A stretch of DNA of 14,332 bases, taken from contig MU621387.1 in assembly GCA_025399215.1 (NCBI GenBank), forward strand, positions 6,108 through 20,439, in the 5' to 3' direction. This document shows, piece after piece, positions 1-7,869 of the stretch (position 1 is the first letter of the stretch; the number at the start of each line of letters is the position of its first letter). The position numbers and the translations under genes were made by a program. The notes beneath the pieces are model-generated. The model searched no databases. It was not told the origin of the DNA and was given only the letters and a program-made list of their open reading frames with translations. The stretch is from Globomyces pollinis-pini. Its lineage: Eukaryota > Chytridiomycota > Chytridiomycetes > Rhizophydiales > Globomycetaceae.

Positions 1-278
1 TTCGATGCTATTTGCAATGTTGGTGGTCACTTTATCAATCCAATCAGTTTATCCGACACTTATCAAAACGCGCTTTGGTGAAGGAAGTTTATTTGTTTGC
101 ATAGAAACTATACCAAATTTGTTTGTTGATTGAAGGTGGCTACTTACTACAGTCTCGTTGCCATGCCGTCTCCTTTTTACTTTTACTGACTACCGCTGGT
201 CCCTTGAACAGACTTACCAACGTTCATGGCAGTTCTTTCTTCAACCTAAAATAGATGTTTACCACACTCAATTGGTGA
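1..278 (+). CDS. 3' end of an unidentified gene (partial, 3 exons)
   Basis: I read three exons, 3-77, 105-221 and 255-278 (stop TGA), joined by GT-AG introns of 27 and 33 nt (78-104 and 222-254). They give about 72 residues, leucine-rich and probably helical, ending in LNRLTNMFTTLNW. The support is that reading frame 3 stays open across all three pieces, each intron has the size and signals used by every other gene here, and in both cases the intron's own terminal TAG is what would stop unspliced reading. The 5' part lies outside the window. I do not recognise the family. The gene would end 108 bp from the ATP23 stop in tail-to-tail orientation. Other readings of this stretch exist, for example an open frame at 158-364 that lacks an ATG start, so the model is tentative. 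Confidence 0.4.
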
Positions 279-386
279 CATACCGCCCTAATACCCATTT
301 GCTCATCATGATGACAGTGGTGCATAGATTGCTTTTAGATTGCATCACATTATATTATACTTAACAAATTAGTATCGGTACGATCC

Positions 387-1082
387 CTAATAAACTTCAT
401 CAAATGGTGTGTTGTCATAAAAGCAACTGTCCCAAACACTTCGCACAGCTTCCTCTGCTTCTTGTCGGGTTTTGCATCCACCTATACTGTTTTATCTCCC
501 ATTCAGTCATTTTACCTTGTAGTAAACCAAGAATAGCTCGTCTTTTCACACAACTCTGTTGTTGTTTTGCAAGACCTAGATACCCCCTCCTGACTTCCTT
601 TGTAAATCTGCATTCCCCAGATAAATTTGCCGCTTTATATTAATTTGTATTTCCTATACCTCTAATTTCTGAACACGCCAAATGTCGCTTATTGTTCCAA
701 TTCAAGTTAATTGTCGCATGATCATAAGCATGTACAAATTCGTGTGCTAGAGTATCTTCCAAATGTGATTTATCGACCAACATGTTTTCACACAAGACTA
801 CTTTACCTAAATTTGGTGCAAATCCTCCTGCTCTACTAGCATCACAAGGTGTGCATACAACATGATTGGGTGTGAATTCAACTCCTACTTTCTTTAACTC
901 TTTGAGCATAAAGACTAGTATTGGACCTTGATATTAAAATAGTATTTCGTTTTACTTGAATGTAACATTTTGGATTTCCATTTCTCGCATCGTTTGTTGT
1001 CCTTTGATATTAATCCTTCAACTGCATTTGCAAATTTATCAATTTGTTTCTGCTCTTTTTCTGAGACTGGTGTTGAAGTCAT
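387..1082 (-). CDS. ATP23: ATP23, mitochondrial inner-membrane metalloprotease/chaperone
   Basis: Exons at 956-1082, 660-926, 516-632 and 387-481, with introns of 29, 27 and 34 nt, give 201 residues. The zinc-protease motif HEFVH (residues 104-108) sits in LAHEFVHAYDH. It is followed by the family blocks NNKRHLACSEIRAANLSGEC (from 120) and VWDSCF (186-191), and preceded by CTPC (67-70) and GGF (76-78). In yeast, ATP23 family members work in the intermembrane space, where they process Atp6 and help assemble the F0 part of ATP synthase. The cysteines at 67, 70, 88, 127, 139, 159, 173 and 190 fit an oxidatively folded intermembrane-space protein. The start is the first ATG after an in-frame region rich in unlikely residues. 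A further upstream exon ending at a CAG just before the ATG cannot be excluded. All three introns are phase 1. The RAANLSGEC and WDSCF blocks look closer to fungal than animal homologues, from memory of the family. Confidence 0.93.
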
Positions 1083-1265
1083 CCACTGTATTGTAAAAAA
1101 AATTATGAATGAATAAACACAACTGGTGGAAATAAATATGCCCCTACTTCTACCAATGTACCTGCTATCATTAGCATAGAGACTAAGTGTACATTTGTGC
1201 TTCATCCTTTGGTTGGGTACAATTAACCTTAAGTCAAATACGCTTACAATAATGTTGTGCAATGA

Positions 1266-1271
1266 TTTATT
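1266..1271 (-). terminator. AATAAA overlapping the sphingosine kinase stop codon
   Basis: On the minus strand the stop TAA (1273-1271) runs straight into ATAAA, so the canonical poly(A) hexamer AATAAA starts on the last base of the stop codon. Poly(A) site use is inferred, not seen. Confidence 0.4.
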
Positions 1272-3043
1272 TACTCTACGAAAGTTGGAAACTCTGCGTG
1301 GAATTTACTGGCCCAACGTTCAGCATCTAACCACTCAGGTACAATCAAATTTAGAACTGAAGGAATGACTTCAACCTGGATCGGTGAATATGGTATTCTC
1401 TCTCCACTGACGTCCAATATGAGATTCGCGTCTGTCAATAGTCCAACAGATGAATTAGATTCCGTGTCATTTCTAGCACGTTTTGATAATTTGTCATGTC
1501 CATATGGCACCAATGAAAATGCTTTTACTCTATAATGCTTCATGGACTTCATTGTCATATGTGCTCCTCTTTCAGAATCAAGAACACATGCAAGAGAACC
1601 GCTTCTACCCATTGAGTCACTATACATCACCACCAATTCACCATCATCGATTTTGGTTGTGGGTGAACAAATGAAATCTTTCGATATCCAAGGCATGTTA
1701 CAAGCTAATTGTTAATAACAATCGAATTAATTACCCATGAAAAATTGAAAATTTGAATCAATTTGAGTGGGCCAGCTTTGATAGGCAGTGGATCCTGGCA
1801 TAACATACTTTGTCTTTGGGCCTAAAACATTGAATATGAAAGCTATTACCTTTATAAGTATTGCATTGTGCAGCTTCGGGGATTTCATAGTTGGCAGCTT
1901 CCTCGGACAATAAAACTGACAGCTTTCCAGAGTAGGTTCTCAATCTTGCCAATCGAATAATGGCTGCTAGAGTGAATCTTAAACTGCCAAGTTGTCGATA
2001 AGTTTCTGATTCAATATCAATATCAGCGATGAATGCCCAAGATACAGATAAATGTGAATAAGTCACTGAGTTGTTTTGAACGATAGCAAAAGCATCCATC
2101 TTTCTTGTGTTGCCTAGCTATTAGTGACACAATGCAACTACAATTTAAAATGGACAACATAGAAAGTTCGGGGGCGATTGTATCCAAATTTTTTCCTATG
2201 GCATTCGCAGAACCTGAAGAGTGAATTGGTATAAAGTTTTTACCTGCACCAATCGTCCCTAAAGGAATTTTTACAGCCTCTCTCCAATCATCTCTACTCA
2301 ATAACCCATTGATGACTTCATGGAATACTCCATCGCCAGAAATAGTGCATATTGATCGATATTTTGAGATATCCAACTTTTGGGCGAGTTCAACAGCATG
2401 TAATGATTGTTGTGTTTCTGACAAATATTAATTAAATCTCAACTTACCAATTATTTCGATCATACTGAACAATCCAGCCATTTTAGCCATTGGTAAGACA
2501 TACTTTTCATAGATTGACATTGCAAGGTTTACCCCACCAAACGGATTAATAATGAATAGTAACTTTTTCCCTATATATTAATAAAGACTCATACCCTCAT
2601 TGGAAGGATGTGTATATCGGCAAGCACTTCTAATTAAATGAACAGCATTTGTAGTATCTTCATTGTTGTCTGTAGAGAACAATATTTGTCTAAAAACGGG
2701 TTGATCGACATCGCCATCTTTATTTTTTGTTATGGTAAGAGCATAAAGGACCCAATAATTTGAAAGTTGACTAGTAATATTTTCAGCCGCTAGTTCCAAT
2801 ATATTTTCAGGTTTGTTACAACAGCTCCCAGATCTTTTAATTGGTTTAGTATCTGGTACGACTGGAGCAGCACCGATTATATGATCAAATTTAATGGAAT
2901 AATCTAATAATGAATATAAAGAGTGAACCTTTAGCATTTAAGCACCAATGCAATTGTTTTTCAGAGAATTTCAAAGTAGTTTTACCAGAAGACAAGGTTA
3001 AATCATTAGAATCGAAATGGAAATTCAACAATAAATCCGACAT
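1271..3043 (-). CDS. Sphingosine kinase (SPHK/LCB4 type)
   Basis: Eight exons (2929-3043, 2595-2903, 2448-2570, 2244-2417, 2142-2213, 1850-2113, 1735-1821, 1271-1704) joined by introns of 25, 24, 30, 30, 28, 28 and 30 nt give 525 residues. The diacylglycerol-kinase catalytic fold is plain: KKLLFIINPFGG (143-154), then SGDG (209-212) followed by FHEVINGLL, then the phosphate-binding loop GAGSAN (239-244). These are followed by MDAFAIVQ, an IADIDIESE segment and a C-terminal block ending DVSGERIPYSPIQVEVIP. Such enzymes use ATP to phosphorylate long-chain bases to their 1-phosphates, a signalling and breakdown step of sphingolipid metabolism. The length lies between human SPHK1 and yeast Lcb4. 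The ATG at 3043 gives an N-terminal PH-like region of about 140 residues; the longer open frame upstream has no ATG. Every intron is phase 1. The variant GAGSAN, where GSGNA is usual, is worth noting. Ceramide kinase is a less likely alternative. Confidence 0.9.
2214..2243 (-). other. 30-nt in-frame, stop-free intron in sphingosine kinase
   Basis: GT-AG intron 4 interrupts the GAG/SAN nucleotide-binding loop. Its length is a multiple of three and it contains no in-frame stop, so an ORF finder reads straight through and inserts ten residues. Removing it restores the continuous conserved GAGSANAIGKN stretch, which is why I call it an intron. Confidence 0.85.
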
Positions 3044-3737
3044 TAGAAGAGAATGAAAGCCAATAAATTGTTCAAGTATTCTTAGTTTCGAGTGAAATGA
3101 TGTACTACAAACAAGCCACTTTTCTAGGCGAGATAAGTAACACAAAGGGGGTTATTTCCTTGTGTTCTATAAAGTTGAATTATTGAGAAAATAGGATTGG
3201 TAGTAGTATTTTATATTTACTAATTTCATTATATCTCAAATGAATATTATTGTTCAGTAAGTGTAATGTGATGAAATTGCTCTCCTCATTAAAATCAGAA
3301 TTGCAGAATTCTTTTTACATCATTACAATAATAAACGACCCAACCATACAATACAATACAATGAAATCATTCATAAATTCAAATGTTTAACGTACACTCG
3401 TATTTATCAATGTTTTTCATTTCATAAAAAAAAAAAAAAATTCAATCACAATTTATACAAGAACAAACGCCACAACAATTTTCAACAATTCTAAATAAAC
3501 TTGACTTTGAAAGGATTGATATTTGAATGGAAAGAATATGATTGGACAACATCTTTTGTGTATTGTGAAGTTTCATTAATGTCTACACACTTAAAATTGA
3601 GTAAAGGGTGATTATTACGAATATAAAAATTTCTATTCTTTAAAAGACTATAGTCTTATCCTCTTTTAAAATATTTATGTCTAAGTCCATGATTAGATAA
3701 AAAACATCAAATTTTCTTCATCATTAGCCACCCAATA
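3044..3737. promoter_or_regulatory. Divergent intergenic region, sphingosine kinase / PY-adaptor gene
   Basis: This is 694 bp with no supported gene, between two genes transcribed away from each other, so it should carry both promoters and 5' leaders. It is very AT-rich. It has a 15-A run (3426-3440) and an ACAAT-type short tandem run near 3343-3361. A perfect 14-bp palindrome lies at 3644-3657, about 80 bp before the ATG at 3738. An open frame at 3044-3145 continues upstream of the kinase ATG without a start codon. No TATA box can be singled out in such AT-rich sequence. Confidence 0.5.
3644..3657. repeat. 14-bp perfect palindrome AAGACTATAGTCTT
   Basis: The two 7-bp halves are exact reverse complements with no spacer. 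It lies 80 bp upstream of the ATG of the PY-motif gene. It is a candidate binding site for a dimeric factor; no known motif is assigned. Confidence 0.45.
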
Positions 3738-4324
3738 ATGTCCACTATGGAGAATATAGTAAATCAACAAGAATCATCTCAAAGTGATCAGGGAAATGTA
3801 CAAGAAATATTACAACAAAATATAGAAGCAGAATCAAATAATTCAATATTCCATTCAGCTGAAGAATTGATAAATCAACTGTCAGACCAAGAAATATTGG
3901 AATTAGAGAGGAGGAATAATGATCCTTCTCCCACTAGAAGTGATGCCCCTCCTTATTCTGAAATAGTCGGATATACATCCGATGTTCCTGCAGTCTTAGC
4001 TACATTTCCTGATCAAACGACTACTCTTAATACGACAGATACTGAACCTCAATACCAATTGGAACCTTATGTAGATGCTGATGAAGAAACTCCCTTTTTG
4101 TACGATTTCGATGATATGCCTCCAGAGTATGCAATCGACTTTAGCGAAGAATTACCGTCCTATGCCCAAGTGCAATCAGAAAGTAATTGAAAAAGAAATA
4201 TTAATTCTATGTAGATAGTAGAGCAGAGTCTGCGGAAAGATGGAATGAATTGGGAGGTGAATGTTGTTCATTTCTATTCATCATTATTCTGATGGTTGTT
4301 ATTGCATTTGTACAACAAAACTGA
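3738..4324 (+). CDS. PY-motif tail-anchored protein, NEDD4-adaptor-like
   Basis: Exon 1 (3738-4182) and exon 2 (4215-4324), joined by a 32-nt GT-AG intron, give 184 residues. The unspliced frame would stop at 4190, before any membrane segment. Spliced, the protein gains a single hydrophobic helix (about residues 165-181, CCSFLFIIILMVVIAFV) four residues before the C terminus. The rest is an acidic, N/Q/E-rich cytosolic region with three PY-like motifs: APPY (70-73), PPEY (128-131) and LPSY (139-142). PPxY and LPxY motifs bind WW domains of NEDD4/Rsp5 ubiquitin ligases. A run of such motifs ahead of a membrane anchor recalls NDFIP/Bsd2 adaptors, but those have three membrane segments and I see no other sequence match. 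Function is therefore inferred from motifs only: possibly recruiting a HECT ligase to endomembranes. Confidence 0.65.
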
Positions 4325-4619
4325 TACCGTATATTATTGAATTATTTACTCCAAAGTTCTGGTTACCTTCATTAGAATTGTATCTTAGATTTCTCATTTT
4401 CTTTACATGGTAGAACCACAATAATAAATATGATTGTATAGAAATTAGCATATCCCTCTTTAATCTACATAACATGAATTTGTACAGATAGGATTAATAT
4501 ACTTTTAATGTATTAACTAAACTAGTTTTGTTTCAACACTCTTTAAATAGAAATTCCACTGACTACAAACAAACATAAGTACCATTAAAAAGCTTACCTA
4601 ATAACATACTTTGGGGGAT
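4325..4619. other. Convergent intergenic region
   Basis: This is 295 bp between the stop of the PY-motif gene and the stop of COX11. It is AT-rich 3' UTR-like sequence with an AATAAA near 4423-4428 on the plus strand. I see no gene or RNA structure in it. Confidence 0.5.
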
Positions 4620-4624
4620 TTATT
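4619..4624 (-). terminator. AATAAA overlapping the COX11 stop codon
   Basis: The last codons are CAA TAA followed by A, so the stop codon is embedded whole within AATAAA on the minus strand. Use as a poly(A) signal is inferred. Confidence 0.4.
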
Positions 4625-5460
4625 GAGAATTATCTTGATTCTTACTCTTGAAAAATGTGTAATGCAAAGTGATTTCATTGACATCTTTCATCCAAGGATC
4701 AACACTAAATTCTGGATCTATAAAGAAAAATACTATGGATTTAGTAAGGTCAATTATTAAAGTAATATTAATTGTCATGCATGAATAATGTGTAAATCAT
4801 ACCTGGCATTTCTACTTCTTCCCCAGCTTCAAGACGCTGCTCTTCAAAGCAGAAACATTGTACTTTGTTGAAATATTGTGCAGCTTTGTAAGGAACAACG
4901 GAATATGTTGAAAGGCCAATAACTGGTTTATCTGTATTATTCTTTGCTTTGAAAAATGAGAGTGCAGTGTCCTATTATGAATAAAAAAGCACCTTACTCC
5001 AGGTAGTACTGTAATAGATTGATGTTCAGGTACAAATGTCCAATCCAGCGAGTCGGAAACTGATGAATCAAAGGCTATCTTGATTGGACGAGCATTTAAT
5101 GGTGTATTCAAGTTAGCAAGTAGAAATTTAGTCCCGGCCCTACAAAATATATCAATTTATGAAGCACTACCCCGTCTTTGGTGTTCCATCAGTCCCAGTA
5201 GTAGTGCAAAACAGTTGGTAAAGAGGGACAGCGGCAATGCTTAGTCCCACAAATGTAATGATGATGGAGACCATGTAGTTTTTAGTGGTCTGTACAGCTA
5301 ATTTTTGTTCAGGTGAAAATCCGTGTCTTGGGTTATTTTGGTACCGTCTAAATTGATTTTTGAAAAATCCGGATTTCATATCGTTCATCATAAGTCGGGA
5401 AGACTGAGCAATTGATTTCGAAAATCCAAAGCTTCGGTTGAATAGAATCCGAGTCAACAT
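4620..5460 (-). CDS. COX11: COX11, copper chaperone for cytochrome c oxidase assembly
   Basis: Exons 5171-5460, 4998-5139, 4803-4971 and 4620-4732, with introns of 31, 26 and 70 nt, give 237 residues. The order is a basic N terminus with S, R and N (mitochondrial presequence-like), one membrane helix (about 62-79) ending in AAVPLYQLFC, then the intermembrane-space beta-rich domain with VLPG (141-144), NNTDKPVIG and the copper-binding CFCF (183-186) followed by EEQRL. It ends with FIDPEF and HYTFF. COX11 is anchored in the inner membrane and delivers copper to the CuB site of COX1. Cys85, just after the helix, matches the conserved additional cysteine. The ATG at 5460 is the first in frame and gives the expected presequence. 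It is divergently paired with IFT57. Confidence 0.96.
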
Positions 5461-5761
5461 TGTGATTCAAATGTTGAAAGAAAAATTCGAAGTGGAAAAT
5501 ATTTCAACACAAACTGATATCTGTTCAATTAAGTGACTTCTTAATGGTGTTAACACCAAGGAGTCAGAAAGTCCTGATGATTTTAAGGAAGAAATACTCT
5601 ACAGTCAGTTTTATTCTCACGTTTGGTAAATTGCAAATCCATGACATTATATTAATTTATGAATTAGTTTACAATGTGATGCATTAAAAATAGAAGGTAC
5701 GAATTAGAGCATTGCAAAATTAATTTTAAACTTGAGATTATTTCTGAGCGCGTTTTTAATC
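5461..5761. promoter_or_regulatory. Divergent promoter region, COX11 / IFT57
   Basis: 301 bp separate the two start codons, so this stretch must hold both promoters and leaders. It contains a perfect 14-bp palindrome (5545-5558) about 85 bp from the COX11 ATG and about 200 bp from the IFT57 ATG. No coding frame with support lies in it. Confidence 0.55.
5545..5558. repeat. 14-bp perfect palindrome TGGTGTTAACACCA
   Basis: TGGTGTT and AACACCA are exact reverse complements with no spacer and a GTTAAC core. The site is inside a divergent promoter, which suits a symmetrical site for a dimeric regulator. The factor is unknown. Confidence 0.5.
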
Positions 5762-7316
5762 ATGTCAGCAAAAGACTCTGGTTCAAATGAAAGTATAGCG
5801 AATGTTGGTAGATCTTCAAGCAGAGGTTCTTTAGCTGCTGCTAATGCAAATATGGATGATATTCTGGATAAATTGAAATGTTTAAACTACCAAAAAGACT
5901 TTTGTTTACCAAAGTTTGTTACAAGTGACTTACATATTTAGCAATTTGTTACCGATTAATAGATTCTATTTCTTATATGCAAGCAGCAACCCAAATGAAC
6001 AGTTCTATAACTTTACATCTTTGTTTACTTGGCTTTTGAAAATGATTGGAATTCAATTCGATAAACCTGGTCAATTTGATGACCCAAATGCAACTTGCAC
6101 TAACATAGGTAAATTATATGAACTTTGTATACACTTTCTACCTGTTTTTCATTGTTGAAGAATAAACTAATTACTAGTTGGTGAATTAAAGAGATTGGGG
6201 ATACCATTTGAATTTGGACCATCCAAGTTGAAGCAAGGATACGGAGAAGGTTGCATTTATATACTCCAATGTCTCGTTGATATGGCAATCATTCACCAAA
6301 AGATTGTGTTTCATTCTCCCATTCATAAGGTTGATGAGTAATTCACATCCAAATATAAATTAATTTTAGCTATCCAGAGGAAGCAGAAGTGGATTATGAT
6401 GCAGAAGTCACTACAGAAACTGTGGAAGGTGTAGAAGCTAACCCTGAAGATGATGAAATGTTTATGGACACTTTGAACCTTAACAGAAAATCAGAGTCTA
6501 TTGAGTAATATTTTGAAAGGATATATTAATCATGTATTAGTCTATCTGTTATCGCACCAAAGACAGATCCAGCAGAATGGCGATTAGAAGTGGAGAGAAT
6601 TGCTCCATTGTTGAAACTACAACTTCCTAATGATAATAAAGATTGGAGACTTCACTTGCAACAAATGGAACACCATCAAAAGGTAAGGTTAACTATTCAG
6701 TTTCATCCATTTATCATACCGCTCAACTTATAAATTCATATGGGAATCAACTCATTCATTTTAGAATATTTCAAATGGAATGACGAAAACCCAATCACAG
6801 TTATCCAAATTACACGGAGAAATTGAACAAACTTTAGAAAATATTGCCAGTAGAGAAAAATATATCAATGCACAGTTTGAAACTCAAGTAATATGATCGA
6901 ATTGACAATAATTTTCAGATTGATCAATACAAGCGAGTTCAAGAACAATGTTCTGAAGCAAAACAAAAACATTCAATAGCTTCTTCAAATGTGACAGAGT
7001 TAACCAATGAGCTTTCAAAAGTGTCGGAAGAATTGGATTCAGTAAAGGTAATGTATCTCAAAATGAAATTTATTGTTCCTAGTCTCGAATGGATGATCTT
7101 GGTAATGGAATGACCGATTCCAAACCATTGATTGCTATCAAACAAGGTGTGACTAAATTAAAAGTAACTGAATATTTTAAGGAATTGATCTTTTAGGCAG
7201 AAATCAAGCAAATGAATTTGAGAATTGGGGTTATTGAAAACACACTGTTGAATGCCAAGTTAAAAGGTAAAGGTACTAGCAGCGACTTCTCTGTGCAAGT
7301 TCTTTCATTCTACTAA
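5762..7316 (+). CDS. IFT57: IFT57, intraflagellar transport complex B subunit
   Basis: Nine exons (5762-5913, 5942-6108, 6178-6337, 6370-6504, 6541-6682, 6765-6887, 6919-7047, 7083-7163, 7197-7316) with introns of 28, 69, 32, 36, 82, 31, 35 and 33 nt give 402 residues, against about 430 in vertebrates. The N-terminal calponin-homology-like domain carries DDILDKLKCLNYQKDFC, NPNEQFYNFTSL and DDPNAT, then SKLKQGYGEG. An acidic linker (YPEEAEVDYDAEV onward) leads to DPAEWRLEVER, NDNKDWR, LHGEIEQTLENIASREKYIN and a long C-terminal coiled coil ending near RIGVIENTLLNAKL. IFT57 binds IFT20 and IFT38 in IFT-B and is needed to build cilia, so the organism should have a flagellated stage. The ATG at 5762 is preceded by an open stretch without an earlier ATG. 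The stop lies 44 bp from the stop of the next, convergent gene. Confidence 0.95.
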
Positions 7317-7360
7317 ATATATTAATTCTTTGGAGTAAATTTGGTATTGAATATTGACTC

Positions 7361-7786
7361 TCATTGTCTTTCCATCCCACACATTTCACAACAATCACTG
7401 TACACTCCATTGATATAAGTACAAGTTTTACAATTCCAAGTCTTTAAAACATCTTCATCAATTATAGAGTTATTAGCCAGACTGTTAAGTTTCGTAACAA
7501 TAAAATCTGCCAAAGTTGTTTCTGGCGGTTCCTTCATTTCATAATCGACATTGTGTTCAGTAGGTACTATTTCTGCTTGGGTCGTTGAAGTTTCGGACAA
7601 TATTTGGTGGATTCTTCCCACCACATTACTAGTGAGTCTGACTTTAATTCCACGAGGATGGTCTCCTTTCGTCAATATATCCTTAATCACTCCATGAGTT
7701 AATTCATTTGTATTTTGATGATGCTTTTGAATAACCGCTACATACTGTCCCTCTTTCACTTGATTCCTTATTTTACCCACTCTCAT
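7361..7786 (-). CDS. YwbE-domain protein with C-terminal RanBP2-type zinc finger
   Basis: Single exon, 141 residues. Residues 1-63 match the small YwbE (DUF2196) family: KEGQYVAV, then HGVIKDILTKGDHPRGIKVRL and VGRIHQIL. The C terminus (117-136) is a textbook RanBP2 zinc finger, W-N-C-x2-C-x3-N-x6-C-x2-C, with W117, C119, C122, N126, C133 and C136. Between them is an acidic/polar linker with a short hydrophobic helix (ADFIVTKLNSL). YwbE alone is a bacterial protein of about 65 residues of unknown function, and it also occurs in fungi. RanBP2 fingers bind ubiquitin or single-stranded RNA. The cellular role is not known, and I do not assign one. The first in-frame ATG is at 7786; the frame extends upstream only through a TTG. 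It is followed tail-to-tail by IFT57 and lies 83 bp downstream of CCT7 on the same strand. Confidence 0.85.
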   Translation of the reverse strand: MRVGKIRNQVKEGQYVAVIQKHHQNTNELTHGVIKDILTKGDHPRGIKVRLTSNVVGRIHQILSETSTTQAEIVPTEHNVDYEMKEPPETTLADFIVTKLNSLANNSIIDEDVLKTWNCKTCTYINGVYSDCCEMCGMERQ

Positions 7787-7839
7787 TTTGAAAGACAAAA
7801 ATTTTACACATCAAAACTGAACTTAAGATCATAAAACAC

Positions 7840-7845
7840 TTTATT
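7840..7845 (-). terminator. AATAAA poly(A) signal of CCT7
   Basis: A canonical hexamer lies 24 nt after the CCT7 stop codon and 53 nt before the next ATG on the same strand. The CCT7 3' end and the promoter or leader of the YwbE gene must therefore share 83 bp. Confidence 0.5.
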
Positions 7846-7869
7846 AAAAACATGTCAAAGACATAAAAT

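Noticed and set aside
158..364. Open frame of 68 codons on the plus strand
   Set aside because: It starts with TTG rather than ATG, and its sequence shows no family resemblance. A spliced reading in another frame fits the local intron style better.
404..643. Open frame of 79 codons on the plus strand
   Set aside because: It lies antisense to the last two exons of ATP23, which are supported by conserved blocks.
915..1262. ATP23 extended to the whole upstream open frame
   Set aside because: The extra N-terminal residues have no family match and no ATG at the edge. The ATG at 1082 gives a normal-length protein.
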